From Paenibacillus silagei (GTDB taxonomy: Bacteria > Bacillota > Bacilli > Paenibacillales > Paenibacillaceae): a DNA stretch of 64,000 bases. A program made the position numbers and the translations under genes. The notes under the pieces are model-generated. The model saw nothing but the letters and a program-made list of their open reading frames with translations. It did no database searches and was not told where the DNA came from. The DNA lies in assembly GCF_017874735.1 (NCBI RefSeq), contig NZ_JAGGLV010000008.1:62001-126000 (forward strand), read 5' to 3'. This document shows, piece after piece, positions 33,368 to 42,121 of this stretch (the first letter of the stretch is position 1; every line of letters starts with the position of its first letter).

Positions 33368-33673
33368 GTGGTAAAAGCATTGAAATGGGTAGCCTACATA
33401 ACTATTGCAGCAGCCTTCATTGGGGGGATCGTAGCAGGTAATATTTTTGCACCGGAGCCGGAATTTTCATTTGATGATAAGACATTTTCCTGGGGATTCA
33501 TGGTAACATTCTGGGTTAGCGGCGCAGTCTCAAGCATCTTCATACTGGGATTCGCATCCTTGCTTCAGCATGTTGAGTACATGTCCGAAAGACTTTACAA
33601 TTTGGAAGAGTTAACGCGGCGGCAGAAGGAACTAACCGAACGCGGATTAACCCAGTTCTCCCAATCTTCATAG
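33368..33673 (+). CDS. Small two-helix membrane protein
   Basis: 101 residues from GTG 33368 (GGAGG seven bases upstream). Two hydrophobic segments (about 6-28 and 44-66) and a charged helical tail (MSERLYNLEELTRRQKELTERG) on the cytosolic side. No family recognised. Lies in an AT-rich stretch with the kinase-like gene that follows. Confidence 0.65.
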   Translation: MVKALKWVAYITIAAAFIGGIVAGNIFAPEPEFSFDDKTFSWGFMVTFWVSGAVSSIFILGFASLLQHVEYMSERLYNLEELTRRQKELTERGLTQFSQSS

Positions 33674-33682
33674 ACTAATAGG

Positions 33683-33722
33683 AAATGCCTTGCCTTGGAC
33701 TAATCCATGCAGGGCATTTTTG
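33683..33722 (+). terminator. Terminator before the kinase-like gene
   Basis: AAATGCCTTGC (33683-33693) pairs with GCAGGGCATTT (33709-33719), one G-T pair, followed by TTT. Confidence 0.65.
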
Positions 33723-33755
33723 CTATTTAGGAGCTGCTGGTCAAAGGAGGGCATT

Positions 33756-34253
33756 ATGAAAAAGCTTGTAATCGTAAACGGAACCATGGGAGTCGGAAAA
33801 AGTACGATTGTCAGTAAGCTGTATAAAGAATTAGAACATTCCGTATGGCTTGATGGAGATTGGTGCTGGTTAATGAACCCCTGGGAGGTTACCGAAGAGA
33901 ACAAAACGATGGTAATGAATAACATCCATTATATGCTCAATCAGTACCTTGAGAATTCCATGTTCAAGTATGTCTTCTTCTCTTGGGTGATTCATAAGGA
34001 AAGCATATTCGATGAAATTCTTGCAGGCTTAAAAGGAAATGAATATGAGCTAATAAAAGTTACGTTAATGTGCTCTGAGGAAGAATTGATAAAGCGTATG
34101 CGTCAGGATGAGAGGAGCGAGAGTGAAATTGAAAATAGCATTAACAGGTTAGAGAATTACAAAGAAATGAATACACAAAAGCTGAATACGAACGGCAAGG
34201 AGATTGATGTCATCATAAAAGAGTTCCTACATATGATTGCCGGCGGGAATTAA
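33756..34253 (+). CDS. P-loop nucleotide kinase-like protein (AAA_33 type)
   Basis: 165-residue ATP-binding protein. Walker A GTMGVGKST (9-17) is intact. LWLDGDWCWLMNPW-type sequence follows, and the lid-like region has IKRMRQDERSESE. It fits the AAA_33/gluconate-kinase-like group of small-molecule kinases; substrate unknown. ATG 33756 follows AAAGGAGG. Lower G+C than the neighbours, so a recent arrival is possible. Confidence 0.7.
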   Translation: MKKLVIVNGTMGVGKSTIVSKLYKELEHSVWLDGDWCWLMNPWEVTEENKTMVMNNIHYMLNQYLENSMFKYVFFSWVIHKESIFDEILAGLKGNEYELIKVTLMCSEEELIKRMRQDERSESEIENSINRLENYKEMNTQKLNTNGKEIDVIIKEFLHMIAGGN

Positions 34254-34290
34254 AAAAGATAGCGATGAAGGCGCATAATAACATCGAAAA

Positions 34291-34324
34291 AACAGCGTAT
34301 AACATAAATTATACGCTGTTTCAG
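34291..34324 (+). terminator. Hairpin after the kinase-like gene
   Basis: AACAGCGTATAA (34291-34302) pairs exactly with TTATACGCTGTT (34309-34320). The following sequence is TCAG, so the T-run is weak; flanking A4 on the left would suit leftward use. Confidence 0.6.
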
Positions 34325-34505
34325 TTCAGATCCAATTTTATATCACTTCTCGCACTAGTTGTCACCTTAAATAGAGTGATTTTGGTAGAAAAATATAGAA
34401 TTAATAAAAAAAATAACCATTCAGGAAGTCCGCCTGTTCTTTCTCCTCTTCAGACACTGGAGCCCGTGATATACTATTGAAAAAACATACGCTGGAGGGA
34501 GTCCA

Positions 34506-35726
34506 TTGATTCATAGCAGCAAGCAGCATAAATGGAGATCAGACAAGCTGGCTCATCTGGGATCATCGATCTTCGCGGAGGTGGCTGCCTGGAAGTCCGA
34601 AGCCCGGCAATCGGGACTTAACATCATCGATCTTGGAATTGGCAGTCCGGACCGGGCTCCTCTTCCTGAGATTCGTCAGACGTTAAGTGATGCGGTGCTT
34701 CGGGAGAATAGCTATGCCTATCCGTCGTCCAAGGGAAGTGCGGCGTTCCGCAATCAGGCGGCGAGATGGATGCAGTGGCGTTTCGGCGCGGAGGTAGATC
34801 CGGAGGAGGAAATCGTGTCCCTGATGGGCTCGCAGGATGGGCTGGCGCATCTGGCCCTGGCCATCTGCAATCCCGGCGATCTGGCGATTGTACCTGACCC
34901 TGGTTATCCCATCTATTCAGGGGCGCTCGCAATAGCGGGTGTTAGAGCTTGGCCGTTGCCGCTATTGGAGGAGAATGCGTTCCGGCCTGATCTGGAGAGC
35001 ATTCCCGATGAGGTATGGCGCGAAGCATCTTTTATCCTGCTTAGTTTTCCCGGCAACCCGATTTCGGTTACAGTCGATCTGGCTTACATGGAACGGCTCG
35101 TGGAGCTTGCCCGTAAGTGGGAGGTGCTGGTCGTGCATGATCTGGCGTATTCAGAGATGGGCTTCGATGGTTACCGGCCGTTCAGCATCCTCCAGGTACC
35201 GGGAGCGCGGGACACCGCCGTTGAATTTCATTCCTTCTCCAAAAGCTTCAACATGGCCGGATGCCGCATCGGCTTCATGACGGGTAATGCGCAGGCCGTC
35301 GGGGCGCTGCGGGAGCTGAAAAGCAATGTGGATTACGGCGTCTTCGAGCCGATTCAGGAAGCGGCGGTTGTCGCGCTGGAGCAGGCGATGGTCTCCGGGC
35401 CGGACCAAGGAGTGGCTGCGCTGTATGAGCGGCGGCGGAATCTTGTGGTAGAGGCGCTGCATCTTGAAGGGTGGGCGGTCCCCTCGCCGGAAGCTACTAT
35501 GTTTATTTGGGCAAGGCTGCCGGATGCCTATGGGAGTAGGGGTGAAGCCGGAAGTTCGCGCCGCTTCGCGCATGACCTGCTGCTGAGAACCGGAGTAGCG
35601 GTCATTCCGGGAGATGCTTTTGGCAGCCAGGGGGAAGGGTATGTGCGAATTGCACTGGTAGAGGAGGAAGAACGTCTGCTGGAAGCCGCCAGGAGGATCG
35701 GGGAGTTTCTGCGTTCGGGCAGGTGA
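34506..35726 (+). CDS. Class I/II aminotransferase
   Basis: 406-residue PLP-dependent fold-type I enzyme, close in layout to the LL-diaminopimelate/aromatic aminotransferase group. PLP lysine K246 in FHSFSKSFNMAG, D212 and Y215 in HDLAYSEM, phosphate-binding R254 in GCRIGF, DPGYPIYSG (131-139), and the N-terminal IDLGIGSPD. Start is TTG 34506, behind GGAGGGAG. Amino acid substrate not determined. Stands alone; not in a biosynthetic operon. Confidence 0.88.
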   Translation: MIHSSKQHKWRSDKLAHLGSSIFAEVAAWKSEARQSGLNIIDLGIGSPDRAPLPEIRQTLSDAVLRENSYAYPSSKGSAAFRNQAARWMQWRFGAEVDPEEEIVSLMGSQDGLAHLALAICNPGDLAIVPDPGYPIYSGALAIAGVRAWPLPLLEENAFRPDLESIPDEVWREASFILLSFPGNPISVTVDLAYMERLVELARKWEVLVVHDLAYSEMGFDGYRPFSILQVPGARDTAVEFHSFSKSFNMAGCRIGFMTGNAQAVGALRELKSNVDYGVFEPIQEAAVVALEQAMVSGPDQGVAALYERRRNLVVEALHLEGWAVPSPEATMFIWARLPDAYGSRGEAGSSRRFAHDLLLRTGVAVIPGDAFGSQGEGYVRIALVEEEERLLEAARRIGEFLRSGR

Positions 35727-35745
35727 GGTTGAGAAGTGCTGTTGA

Positions 35746-35770
35746 TTAACATAATCAATGTTATGTTAAC
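35746..35770. repeat. TTAACATAA/TTATGTTAA dyad, copy 4
   Basis: TTAACATAA (35746-35754), TCAATG, TTATGTTAA (35761-35769), perfect 9 bp arms. It lies 20 bp after the aminotransferase stop. Confidence 0.6.
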
Positions 35771-35838
35771 CTATATAATTCGCTGATCTGAATTCGGGGT
35801 AATAAGGATCAACTACAGATTTTCAGGAGGTTGACCTT

Positions 35839-36195
35839 ATGGGATTTAACATTGGAGGATTAGGCGATAAAATACAAGGAGTAGTCGGTTCCCTCAAAGA
35901 AGGCCGGGTAGGAGAGCTGCTTCAGAAATTGCCGCTGGACAAGCTGCCAGTGGAGCAACTGCTGCAGAAACTGCCGCTGGATCAACTCCTATCGAGTTCT
36001 TTTCTGCAAAAGTTCACTCCCTTCGAGTCCGTGAAGGATCTGCTGCAAAAAGGAGGATTCTCTGCCGGCTCGGCAGGGGAGATAAAGTCGCTCCCGCAGG
36101 ATCAGCTCGATGAGCATGTATCGAAGACCACTTCCTTCGGTTCACTGAAGGATATGCTGATCAAAGCAGCGGAGTTCTATTCCCAGCGGAAATAG
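35839..36195 (+). CDS. Small repeat-containing protein, unknown
   Basis: 118 residues from ATG with AGGAGG eight bases upstream. Leu-rich heptad-like repeats LLQKLPLDKLPVEQLLQKLP and LLSSSFLQKFTPFESVKDLL give an amphipathic, helical protein, with no membrane segment or cysteine. No family recognised. It stands alone between two terminators. Confidence 0.65.
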   Translation: MGFNIGGLGDKIQGVVGSLKEGRVGELLQKLPLDKLPVEQLLQKLPLDQLLSSSFLQKFTPFESVKDLLQKGGFSAGSAGEIKSLPQDQLDEHVSKTTSFGSLKDMLIKAAEFYSQRK

Positions 36196-36225
36196 ACGAT
36201 ACCGGCAAGCAAATATACACGAAAA

Positions 36226-36263
36226 GAAGCCCGCAGCGGAGTGATGTTCCGTTACGGGCTTTC
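36226..36263. terminator. Bidirectional terminator
   Basis: GAAGCCCGCAGCGGA (36226-36240) pairs with TCCGTTACGGGCTTTC (36248-36263), one mismatch. Between convergent genes. Confidence 0.75.
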
Positions 36264-36277
36264 ATATGCCGCGGGAG

Positions 36278-37228
36278 TTAGTGCTTCAACCAAGCTGTTG
36301 CCAGCAGCAAAGCTCCTTGATTAGCCTTAGTGTCTGCCAGCGCGTTCAGCATCACGAAATCGTGGATAATGCCCTGGAAGCGCACAGCCGTAACGGGAAC
36401 GCCTGCTTCGCGAAGCTTATTCGCATAAGCCTCCCCTTCATCACGAAGCACATCGGCTTCACCTGTGATAATCAAGGCTTCCGGCAGACCGCTCAGCTGG
36501 TCCAGACTAGCCCGCAGCGGAGAAGCTGTAATCTGTGCCCGCTTCTCAGAATCGGTGGTATATTGATCCCAGAACCATTTCATGCCTTCGCGCTGGAGGA
36601 AATAACCTTCCGCGAACTGATGATACGATTCGGTATCGAAGGAAGCATCTGTAACCGGATAGAAAAGCAATTGCTTAGAGATGGCCGGACCGCTGCGTTC
36701 TTTGGCCATCAGGGTGATGGCAGCAGTCATATTGCCGCCGACACTGTCTCCAGCGACACTCAGCCTGGATGCATCCAGCCCGTACGTGGAGCCTTCACTA
36801 GCTATCCATTCCAGGACTGCATAGATTTCTTCAATGGCCGTAGGATATTTGGCTTCCGGGGACAGGCTGTATTCCGGGAATACCACGGCAGCGCCCGTAC
36901 CCACTGTCAGCTCGCGGATGAGCCGGTCATGCGTGTGGCTATTGCCGAATACCCAGCCTGCTCCATGAATGTAGAGAATGACCGGCAGGGAAGTGCCGGA
37001 GGTTCCTACCGGACGGACAATGCGGACCTTCACTTCACCGCCGGGGCCGCCGGTTACGGTCAGATCCTGAAGATCTGCCTCGGGTTTTTCGATATCGCCA
37101 GCCTGAACGGTGTTGACCGTTTCGCGGCCTTTTTCCGGACCCAGATCGGGCAGGAAGGGAGGCTTGGCATTATCATCGGCAAATTTCTGAGCTGCTGGTT
37201 CAAGAATCACTCTTTTATGATCAGACAT
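36278..37228 (-). CDS. Alpha/beta hydrolase, hormone-sensitive-lipase group
   Basis: 316-residue esterase-like protein. Oxyanion hole motif HGAGWVFG (88-95; HGGG is more usual) and nucleophile S162 in GDSVGG. The catalytic Asp lies in the GEADVLRDEG region and His in IIHDF near the C-terminus. Cytosolic; no signal peptide. Substrate unknown, probably short-chain esters. GAAGGAG upstream of the ATG. Confidence 0.87.
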   Translation of the reverse strand: MSDHKRVILEPAAQKFADDNAKPPFLPDLGPEKGRETVNTVQAGDIEKPEADLQDLTVTGGPGGEVKVRIVRPVGTSGTSLPVILYIHGAGWVFGNSHTHDRLIRELTVGTGAAVVFPEYSLSPEAKYPTAIEEIYAVLEWIASEGSTYGLDASRLSVAGDSVGGNMTAAITLMAKERSGPAISKQLLFYPVTDASFDTESYHQFAEGYFLQREGMKWFWDQYTTDSEKRAQITASPLRASLDQLSGLPEALIITGEADVLRDEGEAYANKLREAGVPVTAVRFQGIIHDFVMLNALADTKANQGALLLATAWLKH

Positions 37229-37364
37229 AGGTTACAGTCTCCTTCTTCTAGCAGATTAGGTCAAGCTCTTCTCATCCATAACCGCCTGACAACTTTCTGA
37301 AACGTAAAGCGAACGGATCGCCCGGGTCAAAGCGTATATCAAGTAGAGAAAGGGGGAAGCGAGC

Positions 37365-37901
37365 GTGAAGGATTATCCCATCACAGAACAACAGGCCAAG
37401 GACATGTTTGAAGCACACTCCGCTTATATTTATGGCATAGCCCTTATGATGACCAAGCAGCGGGTGCTGGCCGATGATATTACCCAGGAGACTTTTTTGC
37501 GTGCTTTTGCAAAATATCATTTGTACGATCCCTCCAGACCGCTTCGGCCTTGGCTCTACCGGATTGCTGTCAATACATCCCGTAATCTGTTACGCAGGAA
37601 GACCTGGATACAACTACTGGCGGGCGTTCCTATAGAGGGAAAAGAGCACTCCGCCGAGAGCTTCGCTCTGCATAGTGAGAATCAGCTGGAATTATGGCAG
37701 GCGGTCAGCCATCTGTCCGCGAAGCTGCGCGAAGTGATCTCCCTGCACTATTATGCCGGATTATCGCTTCCCGAAACCGCAGAGGTATTAAGTATTCCGC
37801 TGGGAACCTGCAAATCCAGGCTTCATGCGGCACTGCGCAAGCTGAGAGAATGCGGCGAACTTGACCCCGGTGTGCTGATGATGAAGGAGGGGCTTAAATG
37901 A
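37365..37901 (+). CDS. ECF sigma factor
   Basis: 178-residue RNA polymerase sigma-70 family, extracytoplasmic type. Region 2: FEAHSAYIYGIALMMT, then DDITQETFLRAFAK; region 4: LREVISLHYYAGLSLPETAE, then GTCKSRLHAALRKL. GTG start behind AAAGGGGG. Overlaps the anti-sigma gene by 4 bp (ATGA), so the pair is made together. TGAAAC at 37298 looks like an ECF -35 but no matching -10 was found at the right distance. Confidence 0.9.
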   Translation: MKDYPITEQQAKDMFEAHSAYIYGIALMMTKQRVLADDITQETFLRAFAKYHLYDPSRPLRPWLYRIAVNTSRNLLRRKTWIQLLAGVPIEGKEHSAESFALHSENQLELWQAVSHLSAKLREVISLHYYAGLSLPETAEVLSIPLGTCKSRLHAALRKLRECGELDPGVLMMKEGLK

Positions 37902-39274
37902 CGACAGCGAAGGACAGGCTGGATGTTGAATCCGAAGCAGTAACCGCACAATTACAAAAGGAAGCTGAACACATGATACACATTATGCCTTCTTCCGTTC
38001 ATTTTGATGAATTGTGGCAGCTACATACTGGAGGAGTAGGGAAAGCCCCAAGAGACAGACACCGGTTATCATCATACAAGAAGTGGATCATCAGCGTCAC
38101 AGCTGCGCTGGCGGTTACAGCCGGATCAATTATTGGGATCGGATTCATCTCACCCCCGGTTGCTGAAGCGCTGCGTGTCATTCCGTTCTTTGATTATTTG
38201 TATGCTAAAGGTGGGGATCGAGAGGGATTGAAGCCCATTGAAGAGAAGCATCTCAGTAATCCGGCAGGTGCACTGATTACCGATAAAGGCATTACCTTCA
38301 ATCTGGTAGAGGAATACTATGATGGTATTTCATTGGTGATTAATTATGAGGTGACCTACCCATCATCCTCAGCGCCTATTACCGGCAAGGAAGCGGCCGT
38401 CTTCTATAAGCTTAATTTCGAAGGGCATGATCCGCAAAGAATCTCGACCCATGATTTCACGATTACAGGAGATCATACCTTCGTAGGTACAACCCGTCTA
38501 AGCTTTGGGGACAAGGATCTGCCGGACCAGCTTAGACTGAATATGAGTATCGACTGCATAGGGACGACGAGGGGCAACTGGGATGTATCTGTCCTGCTGG
38601 ATAGAGGGAAGAGTGCCGCACTAAGCACAACGGTCTATCCCAAGAATTTGGATTTCAGGTATGATAACTCACTATATACTGTAGACAAGCTAACATTGGG
38701 GCCTTTAACTTCGCAAGTTATTCTGATGAAAAGTTATCCTCATGATTGGCTTAATGTAATGCTTGAAGATGATATTGGAACCTTGTATACGAATAAAGGA
38801 GGAGATGGAGCTACTGATGAGTATTATTATTTCAACTTCTCACCGCTTACAGCGTTTAATCCCAAACCGGAATATATGACACTGATCGTCTATGAGACAC
38901 TAGAAAATGCGCAGATTAAATCACATGAAGATCGTCAACGCTTAAGTGGTTCGCTCCCGCTAACTCTAAAGGGGAATGAGGGAGGAACGGTTACGGTTAC
39001 GGCAGTTGATTTTGAGGAAAAGCAGACGGTTGTATTTTACGAGGTCAGTCAGGTGATGAGCCAGTTAACTGAGCTAACCTTACTGCAAGGACAAGGTGAG
39101 CCGATCACACAAACAGGACAGCGGGTTCGGATTAGCCGGGACAAACTGGCATTTAAACTGATTTTTCCGCCCGTGCAGCCTTCAGATCAGCTTGAGATTA
39201 GGGCCCGGTACTTCTCCTATCCAGAGGATATACAGCAATTCCGTCTGCGGATTCCGGTTCAGTGGACCAAATAG
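37898..39274 (+). CDS. Membrane anti-sigma factor, DUF4179-like
   Basis: 458 residues. The cytosolic N-terminal about 60 residues would bind the sigma factor; one membrane helix (about 62-88, WIISVTAALAVTAGSIIGIG) follows, then a large extracellular part with FISPPVAEALRVIPFFDYLY at its start, as in DUF4179/DUF5643-type anti-sigma proteins of Bacillales. It should hold the sigma factor inactive until an envelope signal arrives. The signal is not known. Confidence 0.82.
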   Translation: MTTAKDRLDVESEAVTAQLQKEAEHMIHIMPSSVHFDELWQLHTGGVGKAPRDRHRLSSYKKWIISVTAALAVTAGSIIGIGFISPPVAEALRVIPFFDYLYAKGGDREGLKPIEEKHLSNPAGALITDKGITFNLVEEYYDGISLVINYEVTYPSSSAPITGKEAAVFYKLNFEGHDPQRISTHDFTITGDHTFVGTTRLSFGDKDLPDQLRLNMSIDCIGTTRGNWDVSVLLDRGKSAALSTTVYPKNLDFRYDNSLYTVDKLTLGPLTSQVILMKSYPHDWLNVMLEDDIGTLYTNKGGDGATDEYYYFNFSPLTAFNPKPEYMTLIVYETLENAQIKSHEDRQRLSGSLPLTLKGNEGGTVTVTAVDFEEKQTVVFYEVSQVMSQLTELTLLQGQGEPITQTGQRVRISRDKLAFKLIFPPVQPSDQLEIRARYFSYPEDIQQFRLRIPVQWTK

Positions 39275-39302
39275 TTGCTTAACTACAACGCTTATAAAAG
39301 AA

Positions 39303-39337
39303 AGGCCGCGCCTGTCCTGTTATGGATGGCGTGGCCT
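39303..39337 (+). terminator. Hairpin after the anti-sigma gene
   Basis: AGGCCGCGCC (39303-39312) pairs with GGCGTGGCCT (39328-39337), one G-T pair, with inner TGTCC/GGAT pairing. T-run is weak. Confidence 0.5.
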
Positions 39338-39603
39338 GTTTGCGGTTGGGAGGAGTGACTTTGAATGATTCGTATGGTCATTTTGGTGCTTCATAAGTCT
39401 TGAAAAGGTAAAATATCTGTTCTGCTCGATAGCCTGGACCCAATGTATGCTAAAAACCGAATACAATGTACAGGCATGCAGGTACAAGGGCTGGATGCGC
39501 AGCCACAGGTGACCTTCTTTAAGGCACTTAAGAAATTAACGAAAAGAAAAGCAAAAAGAAGCGGAGGGGAAATTTGGAACTGGAGGAGCGATAGCGTCCG
39601 CCT

Positions 39604-39658
39604 TTGTATTTGGATTTCTACCGCGAAGAGCGGTTATAATCAGGAAATCCAAATACAA
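39604..39658. repeat. Nested inverted-repeat element
   Basis: TTGTATTTGGATTTC (39604-39618) and GAAATCCAAATACAA (39644-39658), a perfect 15 bp outer stem, enclose ACCGC-GAAGA-GCGGT. The flanks (GGAGGAGCGATAGCGTCCG before, CGGCCGGAGGGCC after) look like part of a longer conserved element. It resembles dispersed intergenic repeats I have seen in Paenibacillus-type genomes; copy number needs a genome search. Confidence 0.6.
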
Positions 39659-39779
39659 CAGCGGCCGGAGGGCCAAATGTTCACCGCAGCGACGACCAAG
39701 CTTCGAGTCCAACTCTTAAGTATGTAGCCTCAATAGCACCTTCGAGTCCAACTCCAGGTGTGTAACAGTAAATCCCCCC

Positions 39780-41054
39780 TCACCGCTCACCCACACGCCT
39801 AGCCCCGGATCTCCAATAGTCCACCCCGGCAAACGCCGCCGTAATCAGCAGCGGGTAGAGAATCGCCCAGCCTGTGAACGGGAACACGGCAAGTGTGGCG
39901 GCGAAGGAAATGACGCTGATCGTTACGCCTGCACGGCTGCCGCGCAGAAGGCGGATTCCGGCGGCACAACCCCCAATATAGGTAAGAATGAAGGTAGCGT
40001 TGGGGAAGGTGATCAGTGTGGTTATCGAGAGCGCCCCGCTGCCGTAGAGCGATAATATCAAGGTGAAGCAGAGCGCCAGGAAGCCGATGGCCCCCGCAGG
40101 CGTCTGATAACGATTGGATAAAAGGCCCATCCAGCCCGGAGCATAACCTTGCCGGGACAAGGCATACGCCACGCGTGAAGCCGCGCCTGCATAGGCAATG
40201 ATCGTCGCCGTGCAGATGAACAGCCCGGTGAGTCCGGCGATGAAGCCTCCCCATGCCCCCAGCGGCTGGCTGATGATCCATAGCAGGGAGCTATCTGCCC
40301 CGCCGTGCAGATAGCTCTGCGTACCTACGGTAGCAAGTGCCGAGAGGAAATACAGGACACCGACAATGATGGCCGCGATGGTCACACCCTTAACCGCAGC
40401 CCGCTCAGGTTCCTTGAACTCTTCCGACAGATGCGAGACTGCTTCCCAGCCGATGAAGCACCAGAAGAGGATCGCCGCCGCCTGCCCGACACTCATCCAG
40501 CCATGCGGCGCAAACGGAGTGAAGTGAGCACGCTCCATCCTTGGAAGCGCAGCGGCAAAAGAGAAGACCAGTACGGCAACAATAGCGATCACCACAGCAA
40601 TTTGCACTTTACCGGCGACCTGCATGCCGATCCAGTTCGTAAGGAGTCCAATGACCAGCATCCCGGCGGCAAGGGCGATTCGGGCCGGATCGCCCCAGCC
40701 CATCGCTGCGGTCATGTATCCTGCACCGGTCAATGCGGCGACTGGCGCGCCGATCGGAACGGACAGCAGGAAGAACCAGCCGACAAGGGCCCCGGCCTTC
40801 GGCCCGAAGGCTAGAGTCACGAAGTGGGAGACGCCCCCGGCGTTAGGGAACTTGGCAGAGAGCAGGCCCATGGATAAGGCAAGCGGAAGAATGAGCAGGG
40901 TCATGAAGCCCCAGGCCAGCAGCGAAGCCGGGCCAGCCATCTCGGCTGCCAGTCCGGGGACAATTAATACCCCCGAACCGAGGACAGCCCCGATGTATAA
41001 GGCAACGGCCTGAGGCATGCCGATGGTACGTTGTAACGAGGTGTGTTTCTTCAT
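39780..41054 (-). CDS. APC superfamily amino acid transporter (YjeH-like)
   Basis: 424-residue permease with about 12 helices. The start MKKHTSLQRTIGMPQAVALY and GAVLGSGVLIVPGLAAE is typical of the APC fold and resembles E. coli YjeH, an exporter of methionine and branched-chain amino acids. Direction and substrate not proved. Divergent from a LysR regulator, the usual layout for an exporter and its amino-acid-sensing activator. Confidence 0.82.
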   Translation of the reverse strand: MKKHTSLQRTIGMPQAVALYIGAVLGSGVLIVPGLAAEMAGPASLLAWGFMTLLILPLALSMGLLSAKFPNAGGVSHFVTLAFGPKAGALVGWFFLLSVPIGAPVAALTGAGYMTAAMGWGDPARIALAAGMLVIGLLTNWIGMQVAGKVQIAVVIAIVAVLVFSFAAALPRMERAHFTPFAPHGWMSVGQAAAILFWCFIGWEAVSHLSEEFKEPERAAVKGVTIAAIIVGVLYFLSALATVGTQSYLHGGADSSLLWIISQPLGAWGGFIAGLTGLFICTATIIAYAGAASRVAYALSRQGYAPGWMGLLSNRYQTPAGAIGFLALCFTLILSLYGSGALSITTLITFPNATFILTYIGGCAAGIRLLRGSRAGVTISVISFAATLAVFPFTGWAILYPLLITAAFAGVDYWRSGARRVGER

Positions 41055-41135
41055 ATGTATAATCCCGCTTTCCTTGTATTTAGTTATAGAGTATCAGATA
41101 ATAGATCCATTGGAAAAACGGAATTATCAAATAAC

Positions 41136-41158
41136 ATCCATTCAAAAAACCGATGGAT
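41136..41158. promoter_or_regulatory. ATCCAT-N11-ATGGAT dyad, LysR site candidate
   Basis: A 23 bp interrupted palindrome in the 120 bp gap between the APC permease and LysR genes, with the T-N11-A spacing usual for LysR-type regulators. Assignment inferred. Confidence 0.5.
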
Positions 41159-41174
41159 CAAAGGAAGGTTCGCT

Positions 41175-42086
41175 ATGGAATCGAAGCATCTGTTCACCTT
41201 TCTCGTTGTGGTAGAGACCGGCAGCTTCACCCGCGCTGCACAGAAGCTGGATTATGCCCAGTCCAGCATTACGGCACAGATTCAGGCTCTGGAAGCAGAG
41301 CTGGGGCAACCCCTGTTCGACCGGATCAGCAAAAAGATTATGCTTACCGATGCAGGCCGCCGCCTGCTGCCATATGCCCAGGAAATCTCCAAGATGCACA
41401 CGATGGCTGAGAATGCCCTCCGGTCTGAGACCGAAATCGCCGGTTCGCTGCGGATCGGCGCACCGGAATCCCTGGCGGCCTTCCGGCTTCCCGGAATTAT
41501 TAAGGATTTCCGCAGCCGTTATCCGCAGGTGCAGATTACCCTGAAGCCGGGGGCCTGCTGGGAGCTGACCGAATTCATCCGCTCCGGGGAGCTGGATCTG
41601 GCCTTCCTGCTGCAGCCGGAAACAGAGTATAAGGATATATACTGTGAGACGCTGATTCATGAAGCTATGGCTCTGGTGGCTCCGCTGGATCATCCGCTGC
41701 TGGAGCTTGCTGAAGTGGAGCCGCATCAGCTGAAGAACGTAACGATTCTGCATACCGAAGCGGGCTGCACCTACCGCACCTTGTTTGAACGTCATCTGAA
41801 CAGCCACGGTGTCTTTCCTGATCCGAATCTGGAGTTCTGGAGCATTGAAGCGATCAAGCAGTGCGTGATGGCCGGACTCGGCCTCTCTTTTCTGCCGCAG
41901 ATTACGGTGAAGCGCGAGCTGGCGGAAGGCAAGCTGGGCCGGCTGAACTGGAATGACCAGTCGCAGCGGGTGGCCACCCAGATCGCTTACCATAACAAGA
42001 AATGGAAGTCTCCTGCGCTCAGCGAATTCCTCAGAATGGTAGAGAAACATGCTGCCGGATGGAGGGAAGCTACTGCGGAGGAATGA
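41175..42086 (+). CDS. LysR family transcriptional regulator
   Basis: 303 residues. N-terminal winged HTH (FVVVETGSFTRAAQKLDYAQ type: LVVVETGSFTRAAQKL, SSITAQIQALEAELG, PLFDR) and a periplasmic-binding-like effector domain (GSLRIGAPESLA onward). Start ATG 41175 follows AAAGGAAGG. Most likely activates the divergent amino acid permease. Confidence 0.92.
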   Translation: MESKHLFTFLVVVETGSFTRAAQKLDYAQSSITAQIQALEAELGQPLFDRISKKIMLTDAGRRLLPYAQEISKMHTMAENALRSETEIAGSLRIGAPESLAAFRLPGIIKDFRSRYPQVQITLKPGACWELTEFIRSGELDLAFLLQPETEYKDIYCETLIHEAMALVAPLDHPLLELAEVEPHQLKNVTILHTEAGCTYRTLFERHLNSHGVFPDPNLEFWSIEAIKQCVMAGLGLSFLPQITVKRELAEGKLGRLNWNDQSQRVATQIAYHNKKWKSPALSEFLRMVEKHAAGWREATAEE

Positions 42087-42121
42087 TATAATAGTTGTAC
42101 TTAAGAGGGAGGGGACAGATC

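Larger units (their letters stand above)
39275..39779. other. Gap with structured repeat element
   Basis: Contains a hairpin after the anti-sigma gene (39303-39337), a nested inverted repeat (39604-39658), and two copies of TTCGAGTCCAACTC (about 39702 and 39742). An open frame at 39443-39727 crosses the inverted repeat and is not credible as a gene. Confidence 0.55.

Noticed and set aside
37298..37340. ECF sigma autoregulatory promoter (TGAAAC)
   Set aside because: No CGTC/CGTA-type -10 at 16-17 bp; CGTATA lies 29 bp away.
39443..39727. 94-residue plus-strand open frame
   Set aside because: Runs through the nested inverted repeat, no ribosome site, and no recognisable protein sequence.
41142..42050. 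302-residue minus-strand frame opposite the LysR gene
   Set aside because: The LysR gene has a full HTH and effector domain; the opposite frame has no features.
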